NCBI GenBank assembly: GCA_035772405.1
Contig: JAYKKM010000032.1
Span: forward strand, 3,274,501 to 3,338,500
Direction of reading: 5' to 3'
DNA length: 64,000 nucleotides
Source: Chrysogorgia sp. JL179-B06
Taxonomy: Eukaryota > Cnidaria > Anthozoa > Scleralcyonacea > Chrysogorgiidae
The position numbers were made by a program, and so were the translations under genes. Below the pieces are notes generated by a model, which saw only the letters and a list, made by a program, of their open reading frames with translations, was not told the DNA's origin and ran no database searches. Numbering within the stretch: the first letter of the stretch is position 1; the number at the start of each line of letters is the position of its first letter. Below are positions 1 to 48,233 of this stretch, piece after piece.

Positions 1-698
1 CTAGTGAATTCCTACCCTGGGTGTTCTTCCGCGCTCGATTAGGCGGACGGGCCCACTTTTGCCGCATCGTATCCTGGCGTGCCCCCGTTATCCCCAACGA
101 GCGAAGAAGAACCACTAGCACCCAGGCTAGTGGATTCCACGCCGCGAACATAAACCACCACAATGTGCTGATTCTTCATGTGCGCCCCCACTTTCGAACC
201 ACCCTGAATCCGCCACTGCATCCATGCACGAGTTAGTTGACCACAGGCTGCCTTAGAGTTTTTTGTTGCTACCACTGGTCATTTAAAGGCCTTAATTGGT
301 TATAAGTTCGATAATTAACATGTTTTGTGCACATATAGACGTTCTGTCTTTATTGTCGTTATGTTAGCAATTTAATTACTACCGTTATTTCATGATTGAG
401 TCGGTTTTCTTTGATGTACCGCATACAGCCCTATGAATACTAATTAGATAAGAAATGAAGAAAAAACTAGGAAAATCTTTGTCCAAGGTGGAAAAAATAG
501 ACAAAACTTTGTTGGAAAACCTCTTAAATCATGAAATAAGTCAGTTAATTACCTCAAACGTCGGAATGTATGCGATATACAGCCCTCGAGAACCAGGGAT
601 ATATGCTATGGACAGCCCCGGTAATTAACTCTTACTTATGTTAGACATTATTATTAACTATGATTTCCCATTTTATTATTTATGATATATTGCTGAAG
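1..698. other. Intron/upstream sequence, no gene recognised
   Basis: Positions 1-240 are clearly more GC-rich than the rest of the window and hold an imperfect inverted pair: bases 1-23 against the segment starting near 119, both built on CTAGTG and CACCCAGG. It may be the edge of a repeat cut by the window. The two overlapping short ORFs there match nothing I recognise. Positions 240-698 are AT-rich with no coding signal and end in the splice acceptor of the first Ig exon. Confidence 0.4.
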
Positions 699-36293
<35,595 letters not shown>

Positions 36294-36299
36294 GAAAAT

Positions 36300-38640
36300 A
36301 ATGAAAACCCTTGGATATTCAGCTGGGTCGCCGGGATATTCGATAGATATGCGTTACGGTTAGGTTAGGATATTACTATATATTATACCATATATTAGTA
36401 AATACTATATCATAGGTTAGATATTATGGGAATGCCACTTAATGTCTATCAGAGAACAAGCTATAAGCTGACTTAATATACCTTAAAAGATTGGTGCAGT
36501 ACCGCCGAAGTAGTAAGCTTCTACGTTCTCGAAAGAACTGGATATAATATGAAAAGGAGAAATAAGAGAACTTCAATGTGTAGAAAAATACTTAAGTAAG
36601 AGTACTTATATTCTTAAGTATTTTTCGTTGTATGTTTGTGTTGTTGCATATATAAAATGCACTTTTATCCAAGGTTCATTTAGATCAGAGAGCAAGACAT
36701 ATAGTTTCAACTGTGTCATTGGTAATAATGGCATACTACCGCGCTAATTGCCGACCAGTAAGATTGGAGCTGTATTTTAATATTAAATGACTGAGCTAAT
36801 CCGCCTCCTCTTCCCTGTTTAGCTCAGCCTCGTTCCCACGTTCTTACTTTCGCTCACCGCACCCGAAGGGTGGGAAAGCAAAGATAAGAACCTGGGAGCG
36901 AGGTTTCCTCTATATCTTGTGCGCTCACTCCGCATTTAATGTTCTGTGTTCTGTGTTGGTATTGGAACAAATCCTGTATCGGTATACTAGTTTTATATAA
37001 TAATTCAACAAGCGCAAGCTACGACAAAAATAACTAACTAACGAAAACTTGATGATATAAACTAGAGAAAAACCTTAAAGTGTTTATAGAGAACCCATTT
37101 TTCAATTATTTATAAACATTCTATATGAGTTAAATAGTTGAACAGTTAAACATTTCATTGATTTGATCTTTATTTCGAAGCTAATGATGCTCAACGCATG
37201 CAGTCTTCATTTAGGATACAATATTCTGCTGCTAAAGAAATTTGACCTAATTTAAATGTTGATATATGGTACTATATTTGAACGTTATACTAGAGATTGC
37301 AAAGTTTTTTAACGAGTCTAATTTGCATCGTTTCATCGTTTCTAGAATCGACCATGGACATTGCCCTTATTTTCATTTGAGCAAGAAGAAATAGAAGCTT
37401 TACCGAAATATAACAAGCACACGGATAACAAGTTTAAAAAACCACGAAACAAAAAGTGTTAAACACACACGGAAGTGAATAGCTTATATAATCAAAATGC
37501 GTATGATAATAACACAACCAATAATGCATGCGCGCAAAATAATTTATGCACTCTTTTTATAGATGTTGAAATTTGGTCAAAATTACAAAGAACCTATAAG
37601 CCCAGTATCTTCCAGTATCTTCCGACAAAAACCTAATTCTTTTCTCCGCAGAATGGAGATGAATCATCAATCATGTGAGAGTATAATCAAGGAAAAATTC
37701 AAAGAAAAACTCGAACCGTAACCGACAAGGTTTTAGTATTTCTTTTCAATTTATGTCTCCAAGGACGTCTGCGAAGGAGACTATGATTACCTATGATTCA
37801 TTTCCAACCGTGAAAGCGTCTATTTTCCCATGCGTGGACTCGTCGCATTCGCCGCAAAATTAATAAAGTAACATTGTCATTTTGTGATTGACGAAATTGC
37901 TTGGTAATGCGATGATTTCACCGATAGCAATCGCAGCGTGCGATTTAGGAATGTGCCAAACTATATAACATCCTTTTGACATCCTTTTTCCATGATTTCC
38001 TGCACTGCAACAATACTGTTTAAAACAATAAAACAGTAACTGCAATGATGAAAAGTAGAAAATTTTGTTTCTGTACAAATTAAAGTGGCTTGGGAACGAA
38101 TCTGTTACCATCAAGTCACAACAAGCTGAGTATTATTGATTCAGAAAGTCTGCAAGGTTTGATCCTGTTTAGTCAAACCAATCCAAAGATATGCTTGATT
38201 TTGAGTTTTGATGTAATGCTACATGAAGCATAATCACTCAAGAACGAAATAAGATACGAAAGTCGTGTAAAAGCTATTTTTTTCTATTTTGCGTGTTTTT
38301 CAAATACAATCATAAAAAGCTGGGGTGGATTTTCATTTCATAGACACTTTAAAGGTTATTATTATACCTTATTATACCTTTATTATTGATACTTAAATGG
38401 CTGTGTTATTAAACCGTATTATTGTGTTACATATACCTTATTATATAATAAATATCAATGTTGTGGTTTATCGACCTTTATCAGGAAAGAAATGCAGAGC
38501 GTTTGAGTAGGAACATTTTCAAAAAATTTTTTTAGTTAAAATAGCTTGCATGAGATGTGAAAATGTAAGAACATTGTAAAGGCAAAAATAAATGTCATTA
38601 AAATAAGAGAGCCATGTTTAACTCGTGGATATAGCGAAGC
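36300..38640. other. Downstream of the RTK kinase exons; little recognised
   Basis: One hairpin (36829-36903, arms CCTCGTTCCCACGTTCTTA and TAAGAACCTGGGAGCGAGG) looks like a small MITE. The rest is AT-rich without coding pattern and may contain the receptor's 3' UTR or last intron. No poly(A) site can be assigned with confidence. Confidence 0.45.
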
Positions 38641-38710
38641 ATATAGGAACAACTTGTTATCCCCTCGCAAGCGAGGGTGATAATCTCACCGGGGCAGGGA
38701 CCCATTTCTC
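38640..38710. repeat. Dispersed repeat end (pair with 40560-40635)
   Basis: Both sites share TCCCCTCGCAAGCGA, GTGATAA.CTC.CCGG.GCAGGGA and CATTTCTCAC. They are two copies of an unknown repeat's end in the same orientation. Confidence 0.65.
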
Positions 38711-38726
38711 ACAAAAGCTTTGTATG

Positions 38727-38732
<6 letters not shown>

Positions 38733-38777
<45 letters not shown>
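38733..38777. repeat. (TA)n tract
   Basis: A TA run between the repeat end above and MITE copy B. Confidence 0.95.
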
Positions 38778-38780
<3 letters not shown>

Positions 38781-38794
38781 GTATCAACCGACTA

Positions 38795-39712
<918 letters not shown>

Positions 39713-40050
39713 TTAAATATTGATCGAGATAACGTTCACATTTCACAAGAGAGATAGGTGACAAAGTCACCTAAAGCTCGGCTGCACTGAATGCTTGCTT
39801 ATAACCATGGGTTGTTTTATAACGCAATTTCCTATACAATTTTACAATTTTTATACAATTTTATTATAGTACAAAAGAAGTTTGTTAACAGAGGTTGTTT
39901 ACGCAATTAAGGTTTACGGTTTGATTACTCAGCTTTGTAGCTGTGGCTAAGGTTAGTTAATGGTCAATTTGAACCCTGAAGATGACATTGTAGTCGAAAG
40001 TTACGTTTGGTAGTTTTTAAACTTTTTAATTATGAAGCGAACATTATATA

Positions 40051-40305
40051 GCCTGGTTCACACGAGAGCATAATCATAATCATAAGGACAAGACAAAAGG
40101 CAAAACAAAGGAATGAAGTCAAGCCTGCGACATAAAGATGGACATAATCATAATCATAAGAAGCATAAGCCAAGTATAAGAAGCATAAGGCAAGAGAAAA
40201 ACAAAAGAGGAAACGAAGAAAAATCCTCATTGTTTTGTCTTCGTACGTCCAAGAGGAAAAGTCATGCTTTGTTTTCGTTGCTTATGTTGCTCGTGTGAAC
40301 CAGGC
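40051..40305. mobile_element. Short TIR element (MITE), 255 bp
   Basis: Sixteen-base perfect inverted ends GCCTGGTTCACACGAG enclose a strand-biased interior: ATAATCATAATC and purine-rich on the left, pyrimidine-rich on the right. No transposase. Confidence 0.8.
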
Positions 40306-40671
40306 TTATGTATGCATGTCTCAACTATTTTAAGGCAAACCACACCGGTTTGTGGTCTGAAAAATATGACTCGTATATTCCGTATGACTCGTATAGGTGT
40401 ACAGATGATCCAGAAGTGATCCATAATCGGTTGTAGGATGGTGCAACTTTTGCTACTATGAAGGACCGAATAGTTTAAATATCTGCTGTTTCTGACCTTC
40501 GTCTTTTTGCAGTCAATGTTGAAATCACCACATAATTCTTCTATACTCTTGGGAAAATTTATCCAATTGTCCCCTCGCAAGCGACCGAGCGAAGCGACAG
40601 TGATAAACTCGCCGGAGCAGGGATTCATTTCTCACGAATACAGTACTGCCTAGAAATAACCTAACACTGCG

Positions 40672-40780
40672 GTTGCGGTCATTTAGCGGTGAGGTTGCGG
40701 TGGATTAGCGGTGAGGTTGCGGTGGATTAGCGGTCAATTGGCGGTGAGGTTGCGGTGGATTAGCGGTGAGGTTGCGGTCG
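40672..40780. repeat. 22-bp minisatellite, left subterminal
   Basis: Four to five copies of GGTGAGGTTGCGGTGGATTAGC, one interrupted by GGTCAATTGGC. Confidence 0.88.
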
Positions 40781-41301
40781 ACAAAACCAACCGCATGAGA
40801 AAAACTGCGTCGACTAAATACTTCGGGTTCCGACCTTGTCCGACTATTCAGTAACGCGCGTTGTCAATAACAGTATGACAGTATGCCGTCCCATCCAAAA
40901 TCAAATATTACTCTCGGTGTAAAAAGTAGAGTGCTGTGTAAACAGCGGACTTTTGATATGTGAAACCAACCAGTGAGTTTGTGATTATTATCAAATGAAT
41001 GAATGAATAGTTTTCGCGTGGGCTACAATCTCCTTGAAAGATTTTCGTTAAAGACACAGTGATCGGCGTTTGGAATATGGTTTGGAGTTGTAGTTTGTGG
41101 CAAATGGCACCACCAATGTCCAAAATCACGATCTGTCGGTTTCAGTTTACTTTCAGACGATTAGAAGTTCCACATTGTGTCATTCTTTTCTCGGCCGTGA
41201 TCAGTTTTAGATTTGGAACTAAGCATATAAATGTCGAATGCCAACGAAAAAACCCCGTGATGTTTGGAACGGAGGTAACCGTTCGGTTTCGCTAAACCTA
41301 G

Positions 41302-41778
41302 AGTCAGTTCGCCACACACATAAAGTCAGTTCGCTACACACATAAAGTCAGTTCGCTACACACATAAACGGAAAGCGGAATATATATCACCGAAAGCGCG
41401 TTGGCGATTCCGATGGACGACATCTCTGAGTCACACTTATTGTGTATTATTAATATATATTATTTATTATTACTTATTGTTGTATAGCAGCTATTTCAAC
41501 AAAACCGCGTTAAAATTAGCTTGGCAAAAGACTGAGAGCATTAATGGCAGCGCGCATTGGCGATGGACGGCATGCATCTCTGTGAGTCATCGCTTAGATT
41601 CCATCTAAGATTTATAACGCTGTTGCAGTGTCATTATTTGAGGTGATCTGTTTAGTAAATACGTATTAAACAAATGAAGTTGATTGTTTTTTAATAAATG
41701 ATGAGTTGTAGCGAACTGACTTAATGTATGTAGCGAACTGACTTTATGTGTGGCGAACTGACTAATTTATGTGTGTAT
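41302..41778. repeat. Inverted pair of 24-bp tandem repeats
   Basis: Three tandem copies of AGTCAGTTCGCTACACACAT at 41302-41368 are mirrored by three copies of the complement (AGCGAACTGACTTTATGTG) at 41708-41778. The 340 bases between contain two copies of a CGATGGACG.CAT..CTCTG motif. It looks like a small element with tandem-repeat termini nested in the 2.77-kb element. Confidence 0.8.
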
Positions 41779-41796
41779 GGAGGCCTTCAGTAATTA

Positions 41797-41880
41797 TACT
41801 CTGATCTAGGGCTCCGCTCGCAGAAATGTCAGTATTTCGTTGCCATTTCATCACCTTTTCACTTTACTGTCGGTTCAGTT
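41797..41880 (+). mobile_element. Decayed PLE1 3' end with broken hammerhead
   Basis: TACTCTGATCTAGGGCTCCG, then GCTCGCAGAAATGTCAGTA and TCACCTTTTCACTTTACT align with the PLE1 3' region at 4459-4545. The core CTGATGA is changed to CTGATCT, so the ribozyme is dead. A complementary piece (GTAAAAAGTAGAGTGCTGTG) lies at 40918. Confidence 0.7.
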
Positions 41881-43254
41881 TTCTTTTAAACGCGTGCTTC
41901 GGATGTTCCGGAGTAACTTCGCACAGCAAAAAATCTGAAACTATTGTTATTAAAATCGACTTTATCGGTTTGGCCCCATTTGCCACAACCTATTAAACTA
42001 TCACAAACAACCAAACGCTTGAAGGACATTTTAGCCCACGCGAAAATTGCTTCATTGTTAAACATGATAATCACAATTTCCCCGTTTGTCAATGCACTAT
42101 ACTATATGCACACCATTCGCGTTTTTTCATTCGAAATACTGAAAAGTGCATGTTTAATAGTGCCAGTGTCAAATCCACCGGAATTTGATTATTATTCTGT
42201 GCCAGCGAGGTGTCACACCGTTCTTATTCATAGCACACATGTATAATATCATAAAAGAATGCTAGGTTTCCGTAAAGAAGGTACCCAAGGAAAACGAAAG
42301 GGACGTCTAAAGCATCGCCTGAAGGTATTAAAGTCTTAATAATTATTGGTTGAATATATGTAAATCCTCCTGTTGATATGCTTATAAATTCAGATGGCCG
42401 GCTGTCGGTAAAATATACGAACCAAATACGAATGTAAACAAAAAGTCGCTTTAACGAGAATAATATATTGACCGGCGCGCTGCGCTTAGGTGATTTATTC
42501 GTTACAAGAATATTTGTTATGCCTTGCGATAATATTTTGATATTAATATTAGTCAGCATGGTTGAACCTAATGTTCGGCACATGAGAAGTTCGACGTTTG
42601 AAACGGTTCATTGTTCAGTTTGCTAGTGATATTGCCAGTGATATAATTATATGCACGTGCATATTGTTCGATTTGGACACTAGTCTCGTCCGTAAAAAAT
42701 GACGTCCTCGAACGCGTCTTTTACCGCTAAGGCATTCAAACAGAACAAGAGTCTCTTTATTTTGTTTGGCTCTCGAACAAACTGGCAACAACGCGAATTT
42801 TCATGCCTCCGTGAGATATCAACGGCGCATTCGTCCACCAGTTTGATATTTATTTTCAGCAGATGTTAATTCGTCATTCGCTTTCATTGTTTCCGCGATG
42901 AACTTCAAGTGTTACTTTATCAAAAGCGGTTTGCTCAACTACGTGGCGCATCTCGTAGATTCCCACCATTTCGTCGATACCGAGAAAGATTGATAACATT
43001 TAAAGCCGATCTCGATGTTTGAATTCAAAGATGCACGCGATTTTTGTTATCGGAACTGATGAAGACCAAAGCGAAACAATTCGTTCCCTGGCGTATTGCG
43101 ATAATTTCTCCATTATTTACGAAACGATGGAGTGAACCTTATGGTATGACGCGGTTTTCTCAAATGGCCAAAGGACGCCAAACTTCGGAAAAATCTACTC
43201 GTTCCGGAACGTGTCGTATAATTTCCGACGTGAGAACCGCGCTTGCTTACGAAA

Positions 43255-43385
43255 GGTTATTAACCTACGTTAGACCGAGGTTAGACCGAGGTGAGACCTA
43301 GGTGCCACCTATAGGATCAACCGAGGTGAGATTTAGGTTGACCCTAGGTTGCACCGAGGTTCAACCTAGGTTCAACCTAGGTTTT
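43255..43385. repeat. Short tandem repeats of AGGTT(C/A)AACCT type
   Basis: Irregular copies of words such as GACCGAGGT and TTCAACCTAGG form the right subterminal block of the 2.77-kb element. Confidence 0.8.
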
Positions 43386-43417
43386 TGTTAGGTTACTTCT
43401 AGGCAGTACTGTAGTTC

Positions 43418-43610
<193 letters not shown>

Positions 43611-44436
43611 CCGGGTGTCCCAAAAAAAAGTACTCCGGTTTGATTCATAATAACTTCTAAACGAGTGAAGCTATTAAACTGAAATAACTTTCATTAGATA
43701 GAGGGAAGACTAGCTTAGATTTTGATATATTACAGTTGTATTTTACTTAAAAATTCACGGAGATATTAATGTTCAAAATCGGTAGCATATTTCTGGATGT
43801 GTCTAAAATATGCAAAAAACGCCGTATCAAATACTTAATGTTGGATGTCTCTGGGTAGTTGCATGTTATGTCTTATGGAGTTATGGTTTGATTGTGTTTC
43901 ATTCTGAGTTTATTCTGAACATGAACAAATTTGGAATGTACCACATGATCAGCAACCGCAGAATTTAGAAGAGCTTCGCAACTCAATTGTGACAGCATGC
44001 CGTAATCTAGAACAACGAATGATCCATGACTCCTTCGACGCAATGGTGTCACTGGCTAGGCAGTGCATTCGTGCTAGAGGACACGCGATTCCGAACGAAT
44101 AAATCTTGCTTGTATTTTGTAAATAATAATACTTCGATTCATATAAACAATTTGTCAAGTGTCATTTATTTACTGCTAATAGTGCGTGTTTCAGTTGAGC
44201 AAAGCTTGATTAATATTTGATACGGCGTTTTTTGCATATTTTAGACACATCCAGAAATATGCTACCGATTTTGAACATTAATATCTCCGTGAATTTTTAA
44301 GTAAAATACAACTGTCATATTTCAAAATCTAAGTTAGTCTTCCCTCTATCTAATGAAAGTTATTTCAGTTTAATAGCTTCACTCGTTTAGAAGTTATTAT
44401 GAATCAAACCGGAGTACTTTTTTTTGGGACACCCGG
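43611..44436 (+). mobile_element. mariner-family transposon, internally deleted, 225-bp inverted arms
   Basis: The ends CCGGGTGTCCCAAAAAAAAG and their complement are the classical mariner terminus, and TA follows on both sides. The inverted repeat continues for about 225 bases per arm (43611-43835 and 44212-44436). Only the last ~140 bases of the transposase remain between the arms. Confidence 0.92.
43964..44103 (+). pseudogene. mariner transposase C-terminal remnant
   Basis: The frame reads NLEELRNSIVTACRNLEQRM, IHDSFDAMVSLARQCIRARG and HAIPNE before TAA. This is the C-terminal helix region of mariner transposases, where a conserved R-x-C-I...G-G/A-H-I end is usual. The DDD catalytic part has been deleted. 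Confidence 0.8.
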
Positions 44437-44448
44437 TATATATATAAG

Positions 44449-44690
44449 CCGCACATGGTAGGACCAACTAACTCCTTATAAGGAAGTAAATAGTCGTTTT
44501 GGGTGATCCGTTTGAGTCGGGCCATATTTGAGCAGAAATGCTAGCGGCCATTATCGACTCATCGATTTGTGATCTGACGAACTACATAAAGAGGTTTTTA
44601 CAAAGGGTATACACGTTTGCGTAAAATAACAGGTACTTGTGTTATGTATTTAGACTCGCTAATTCCAAATCTGTTTTCAGAATTGATCGA
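44449..44690 (+). repeat. Dispersed ~200-bp repeat, copy 2
   Basis: Begins GCCGCACATGGTAGGACCAA just after the mariner element and ends at a (TA)n tract. Compared with copy 1 it carries about 30 extra bases (GCAGAAATGCTAGCGGCCAT). Confidence 0.85.
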
Positions 44691-44713
44691 GAAGGAGAGG
44701 TACTTATAGTACG

Positions 44714-44840
<127 letters not shown>

Positions 44841-44845
44841 AATAT

Positions 44846-44887
44846 CTACAGACACGTGTTTCGCTGTTCCACAGCTCATCAGTGTAG
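44846..44887 (-). ncRNA. Hammerhead ribozyme, array unit 1
   Basis: Minus strand order: CTACA (stem I), CTGATGA, GCTGT-GGA-ACAGC (stem II), GAAA, CACGTG (minimal palindromic stem III), TC, TGTAG (stem I). All conserved positions are intact; the predicted cut is 3' of the C before TGTAG. Confidence 0.92.
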
Positions 44888-45119
44888 CTTGGTACAATCT
44901 AGGCATGAGTACTAATTATACACAAACGATTGCCAGTGACAACCGCTTGTGGGATAAACAGCGGTCATGCGCACATCCAGAGAGCGTGAAGCGGTATAGG
45001 GCCAGAGTGCTCAAACTACCACAAGGGTAGTGGGCGTTGCATTATCGCTAAAGGACACCTACACCAACTTCACAGAGTGCTCAACAACACCGAAGTGAAG
45101 GAGCGTAATAGTACAATAT

Positions 45120-45161
45120 CTACAGACACGTGTTTCGCTGTTCCACAGCTCATCAGTGTAG
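45120..45161 (-). ncRNA. Hammerhead ribozyme, array unit 2
   Basis: Identical in all 42 positions to unit 1, 274 bases downstream. Confidence 0.92.
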
Positions 45162-45396
45162 CTTGGTACAATCTAGATATAGGCATGAGTACTAATTATA
45201 CACAAACGATTGCCAGTGACAACCGCTTGTGGGATAAACAGCGGTCATGCGCACATCCAGAGAGCGTGAAGCGGTATAGGGCCAGAGTGCTCAAACTACC
45301 ACAAGGGTAGTGGGCGTTGCATTATCGCTAAAGGACACCTACACCAACTTCACAGAGTGCTCAACAACACCGAAGTGAAGGAGCGTAATACAATAT

Positions 45397-45438
45397 CTAC
45401 AGACACGTGTTTCGCTGTTCCACAGCTCATCAGTGTAG
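45397..45438 (-). ncRNA. Hammerhead ribozyme, array unit 3
   Basis: Identical in all 42 positions to unit 1; the unit boundary just before it lacks three bases (AGT) present at the others. Confidence 0.92.
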
Positions 45439-45676
45439 CTTGGTACAATCTAGATATAGGCATGAGTACTAATTATACACAAACGATTGCCAGTGACAAC
45501 CGCTTGTGGGATAAACAGCGGTCATGCGCACATCCAGAGAGCGTGAAGCGGTATAGGGCCAGAGTGCTCAAACTACCACAATGGTAGTGGGCGTTGCATT
45601 ATCGCTAAAGGACACCTACACCAACTTCACAGAGTGCTCAACAACACCGAAGTGAAGGAGCGTAATAGTACAATAT

Positions 45677-45718
45677 CTACAGACACGTGTTTCGCTGTTC
45701 CACAGCTCATCAGTGTAG
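45677..45718 (-). ncRNA. Hammerhead ribozyme, array unit 4
   Basis: Identical in all 42 positions to unit 1. The unit downstream of it ends at a (TA)n tract at GAGCG, close to where other units would restart. Confidence 0.92.
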
Positions 45719-45942
45719 CTTGGTACAATCTAGATATAGGGCATGAGTACTAATTATACACAAACGATTGCCAGTGACAACCGCTTGTGGGATAAACAGC
45801 GGTCATGCGCACATCCAGAGAGCGTGAAGCGGTATAGGGCCAGAGTGCTCAAACTACCACAAGGGTAGTGGGCGTTGCATTATCGCTAAAGGACACCTAC
45901 ACCAACTTCACAGAGTGCTCAACAACACCGAAGTGAAGGAGC

Positions 45943-45943
<1 letters not shown>

Positions 45944-46007
<64 letters not shown>
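45944..46007. repeat. (TA)n tract
   Basis: A TA run that separates the retrozyme array from the inverted repeat at 46008. Confidence 0.97.
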
Positions 46008-46011
<4 letters not shown>

Positions 46012-46187
46012 CGCTTACCTCAAAACTGGTCTGCTACAACTTGTTTCATCTGTAAAAGAATCTTCAGGCAGTGACAATATCGAAAGGGGTGACCGCTTAT
46101 TTATAGGCTTTCTGCCGGAAAGTGGGGGCGAAGATTCTTTTACAGATGAAACAAGTTGTAGCAGACCAGTTTTGAGGTAAGCGAAAA
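46008..46187. repeat. 58-bp perfect inverted repeat element
   Basis: Arms 46008-46065 and 46130-46187 (TTTTCGCTTACCTCAAAACT and on) are exact complements around a 64-base spacer. The same arms occur as a spacer-less palindrome at 48750-48844. Family unknown; no ORF. Confidence 0.9.
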
Positions 46188-46408
46188 TCTATTATTTGCT
46201 CTAACTATATGTTGTTGAGCACTCTTTGCATTTCGTAGACCAAAACCTACACGTATATATATATATATATATATATATAGGTAATATTTGGCATTTCACT
46301 CGATCAAACTACATGTTGAAAGGATTTATGGTGAAGGAAAATTTCGAGTGTTGGAATACATACATTTTAAGACCAAACCGGGATCAGTTGCGAAAAATGC
46401 AACTTAGC

Positions 46409-46483
46409 GGCCTTCCGGTAGGAATTGAACCCGCGACCCTGTGATTGCTAGTACAGTGCTCTGACCACTGAGCTACGGAAGCC
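46409..46483 (-). tRNA. tRNA-like sequence, array unit 1 (minus)
   Basis: It has an A-box (TAGCTCAGTGG) and a B-box (GGGTTCAATTCC), a D-arm GCTC/GAGC, and an acceptor stem with six of seven pairs. The anticodon arm has one extra base around CTAGCAATC, so a functional tRNA is doubtful. The boxes could drive RNA polymerase III. Confidence 0.6.
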
Positions 46484-46684
46484 ATTGCCGAGAGCCTAGT
46501 CACGAGTTCTGTATATATGGTGGTAATGCCGGGATAAGATTCTGGGTATATTATAGGTAATATTTGGCATTTCACTCGATCAAACTACATGTTGAAAGGA
46601 TTTATGGTGAAGGAAAATTTCGAGTGTTGGAATACATACATTTTAAGACCAAACCGGGACCAGTTGCGAAAAATGCAACTTAGC

Positions 46685-46759
46685 GGCCTTCCGGTAGGAA
46701 TTGAACCCGCGACCCTGTGATTGCTAGTACAGTGCTCTGACCACTGAGCTACGGAAGCC
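46685..46759 (-). tRNA. tRNA-like sequence, array unit 2 (minus)
   Basis: Same sequence and defects as unit 1, 276 bases away. Confidence 0.6.
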
Positions 46760-47054
46760 ATTGCCGAGAGCCTAGTCACGAGTTCTGTATATATGGTGGT
46801 AATGCCGGGATAACATTCTGGGTATATTATAGGTAATATTTGGCATTTCACTCGATCAAACTACATGTTGAAAGGATTTATGGTGAAGGAAAATTTCGAG
46901 TGTTGGAATACATACATTTTAAGACCAAACCGGGACCAGTTGCGAACATGTGGTTTGATCGAGTGAAATGCCAAATATTACCTATAATATACCCAGAATC
47001 TTATCCCGGCATTACCACCATATATACAGAACTCGTGACTAGGCTCTCGGCAAT

Positions 47055-47129
47055 GGCTTCCGTAGCTCAGTGGTCAGAGCACTGTATTAGCAATCACAGG
47101 GTCGCGGGTTCAATTCCTACCGGAAGGCC
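47055..47129 (+). tRNA. tRNA-like sequence, array unit 3 (plus)
   Basis: First unit after the orientation flip. It differs from the others by ATTAGC for ACTAGC in the anticodon arm. Confidence 0.6.
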
Positions 47130-47330
47130 GCTAAGTTGCATTTTTCGCAACTGGTCCCGGTTTGGTCTTAAAATGTATGTATTCCAACACTCGAAATTTT
47201 CCTTCACCATAAATCCTTTCAACATGTAGTTTGATCGAGTGAAATGCCAAATATTACCTATAATATACCCAGAATCTTATCCCGGCATTACCACCATATA
47301 TACAGAACTCGTGACTAGGCTCTCGGCAAT

Positions 47331-47405
47331 GGCTTCCGTAGCTCAGTGGTCAGAGCACTGTACTAGCAATCACAGGGTCGCGGGTTCAATTCCTACCGGA
47401 AGGCC
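47331..47405 (+). tRNA. tRNA-like sequence, array unit 4 (plus)
   Basis: A-box and B-box intact; acceptor 6/7 pairs, loop AGC as in Ala tRNAs, one extra base in the anticodon arm. Confidence 0.6.
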
Positions 47406-47606
47406 GCTAAGTTGCATTTTTCGCAACTGGTCCCGGTTTGGTCTTAAAATGTATGTATTCCAACACTCGAAATTTTCCTTCACCATAAATCCTTTCAACA
47501 TGTAGTTTGATCGAGTGAAATGCCAAATATTACCTATAATATACCCAGAATCTTATCCCGGCATTACCACCATATATACAGAACTCGTGACTAGGCTCTC
47601 GCCAAT

Positions 47607-47681
47607 GGCTTCCGTAGCTCAGTGGTCAGAGCACTGTACTAGCAATCACAGGGTCGCGGGTTCAATTCCTACCGGAAGGCC
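47607..47681 (+). tRNA. tRNA-like sequence, array unit 5 (plus)
   Basis: Identical head; the unit carries CTCGCCAATGG just upstream. Confidence 0.6.
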
Positions 47682-47882
47682 GCTAAGTTGCATTTTTCGC
47701 AACTGGTCCCGGTTTGGTCTTAAAATGTATGTATTCCAACACTCGAAATTTTCCTTCACCATAAATCCTTTCAACATGTAGTTTGATCGAGTGAAATGCC
47801 AAATATTACCTATAATATACCCAGAATCTTATCCCGGCATTACCACCATATATACAGAACTCGTGACTAGGCTCTCGCCAAT

Positions 47883-47957
47883 GGCTTCCGTAGCTCAGTG
47901 GTCAGAGCACTGTACTAGCAATCACAGGGTCGCGGGTTCAATTCCTACCGGAAGGCC
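47883..47957 (+). tRNA. tRNA-like sequence, array unit 6 (plus)
   Basis: Identical head; shares the CTCGCCAATGG variant with unit 5, so these two units are the closest pair. Confidence 0.6.
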
Positions 47958-48158
47958 GCTAAGTTGCATTTTTCGCAACTGGTCCCGGTTTGGTCTTAAA
48001 ATGTATGTATTCCAACACTCGAAATTTTCCTTCACCATAAATCCTTTCAACATGTAGTTTGATCGAGTGAAATGCCAAATATTACCTATAATATACCCAG
48101 AATCTTATCCCGGCATTACCACCATATATACAGAACTCGTGACTAGGCTCTCGGCAAT

Positions 48159-48233
48159 GGCTTCCGTAGCTCAGTGGTCAGAGCACTGTACTAGCAATCA
48201 CAGGGTCGCGGGTTCAATTCCTACCGGAAGGCC
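48159..48233 (+). tRNA. tRNA-like sequence, array unit 7 (plus)
   Basis: Identical head with the CTCGGCAATGG upstream form. Confidence 0.6.

Larger units (their letters stand above)
40641..43411. mobile_element. 2.77-kb TIR element flanked by TA, family unknown
   Basis: The first 26 bases (CAGTACTGCCTAGAAATAAC and on) are the inverted complement of the last 26 (43386-43411) with one mismatch. TA lies directly outside each end, as for Tc1/mariner-type TA insertion. Inside each end is a distinct subterminal tandem array: GCGGTGAGGTTGCGGTGGATTA units at 40672-40780 and AGGTTCAACCT-type units at 43255-43385. Short ORFs inside (41944-42246, 42224-42583, 43044-43301) have no recognised domain. It is probably non-autonomous and holds older repeats. 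Confidence 0.7.

Noticed and set aside
42224..42583. 119-codon minus-strand ORF inside the 2.77-kb element as its transposase
   Set aside because: No DDE/D pattern, no DNA-binding motif and no resemblance to a known family; length is within chance for this composition.
45077..45587. Repeated 76-77 codon ORFs starting MLNNTEVKERN
   Set aside because: Opposite strand of the hammerhead units; periodicity explains them.
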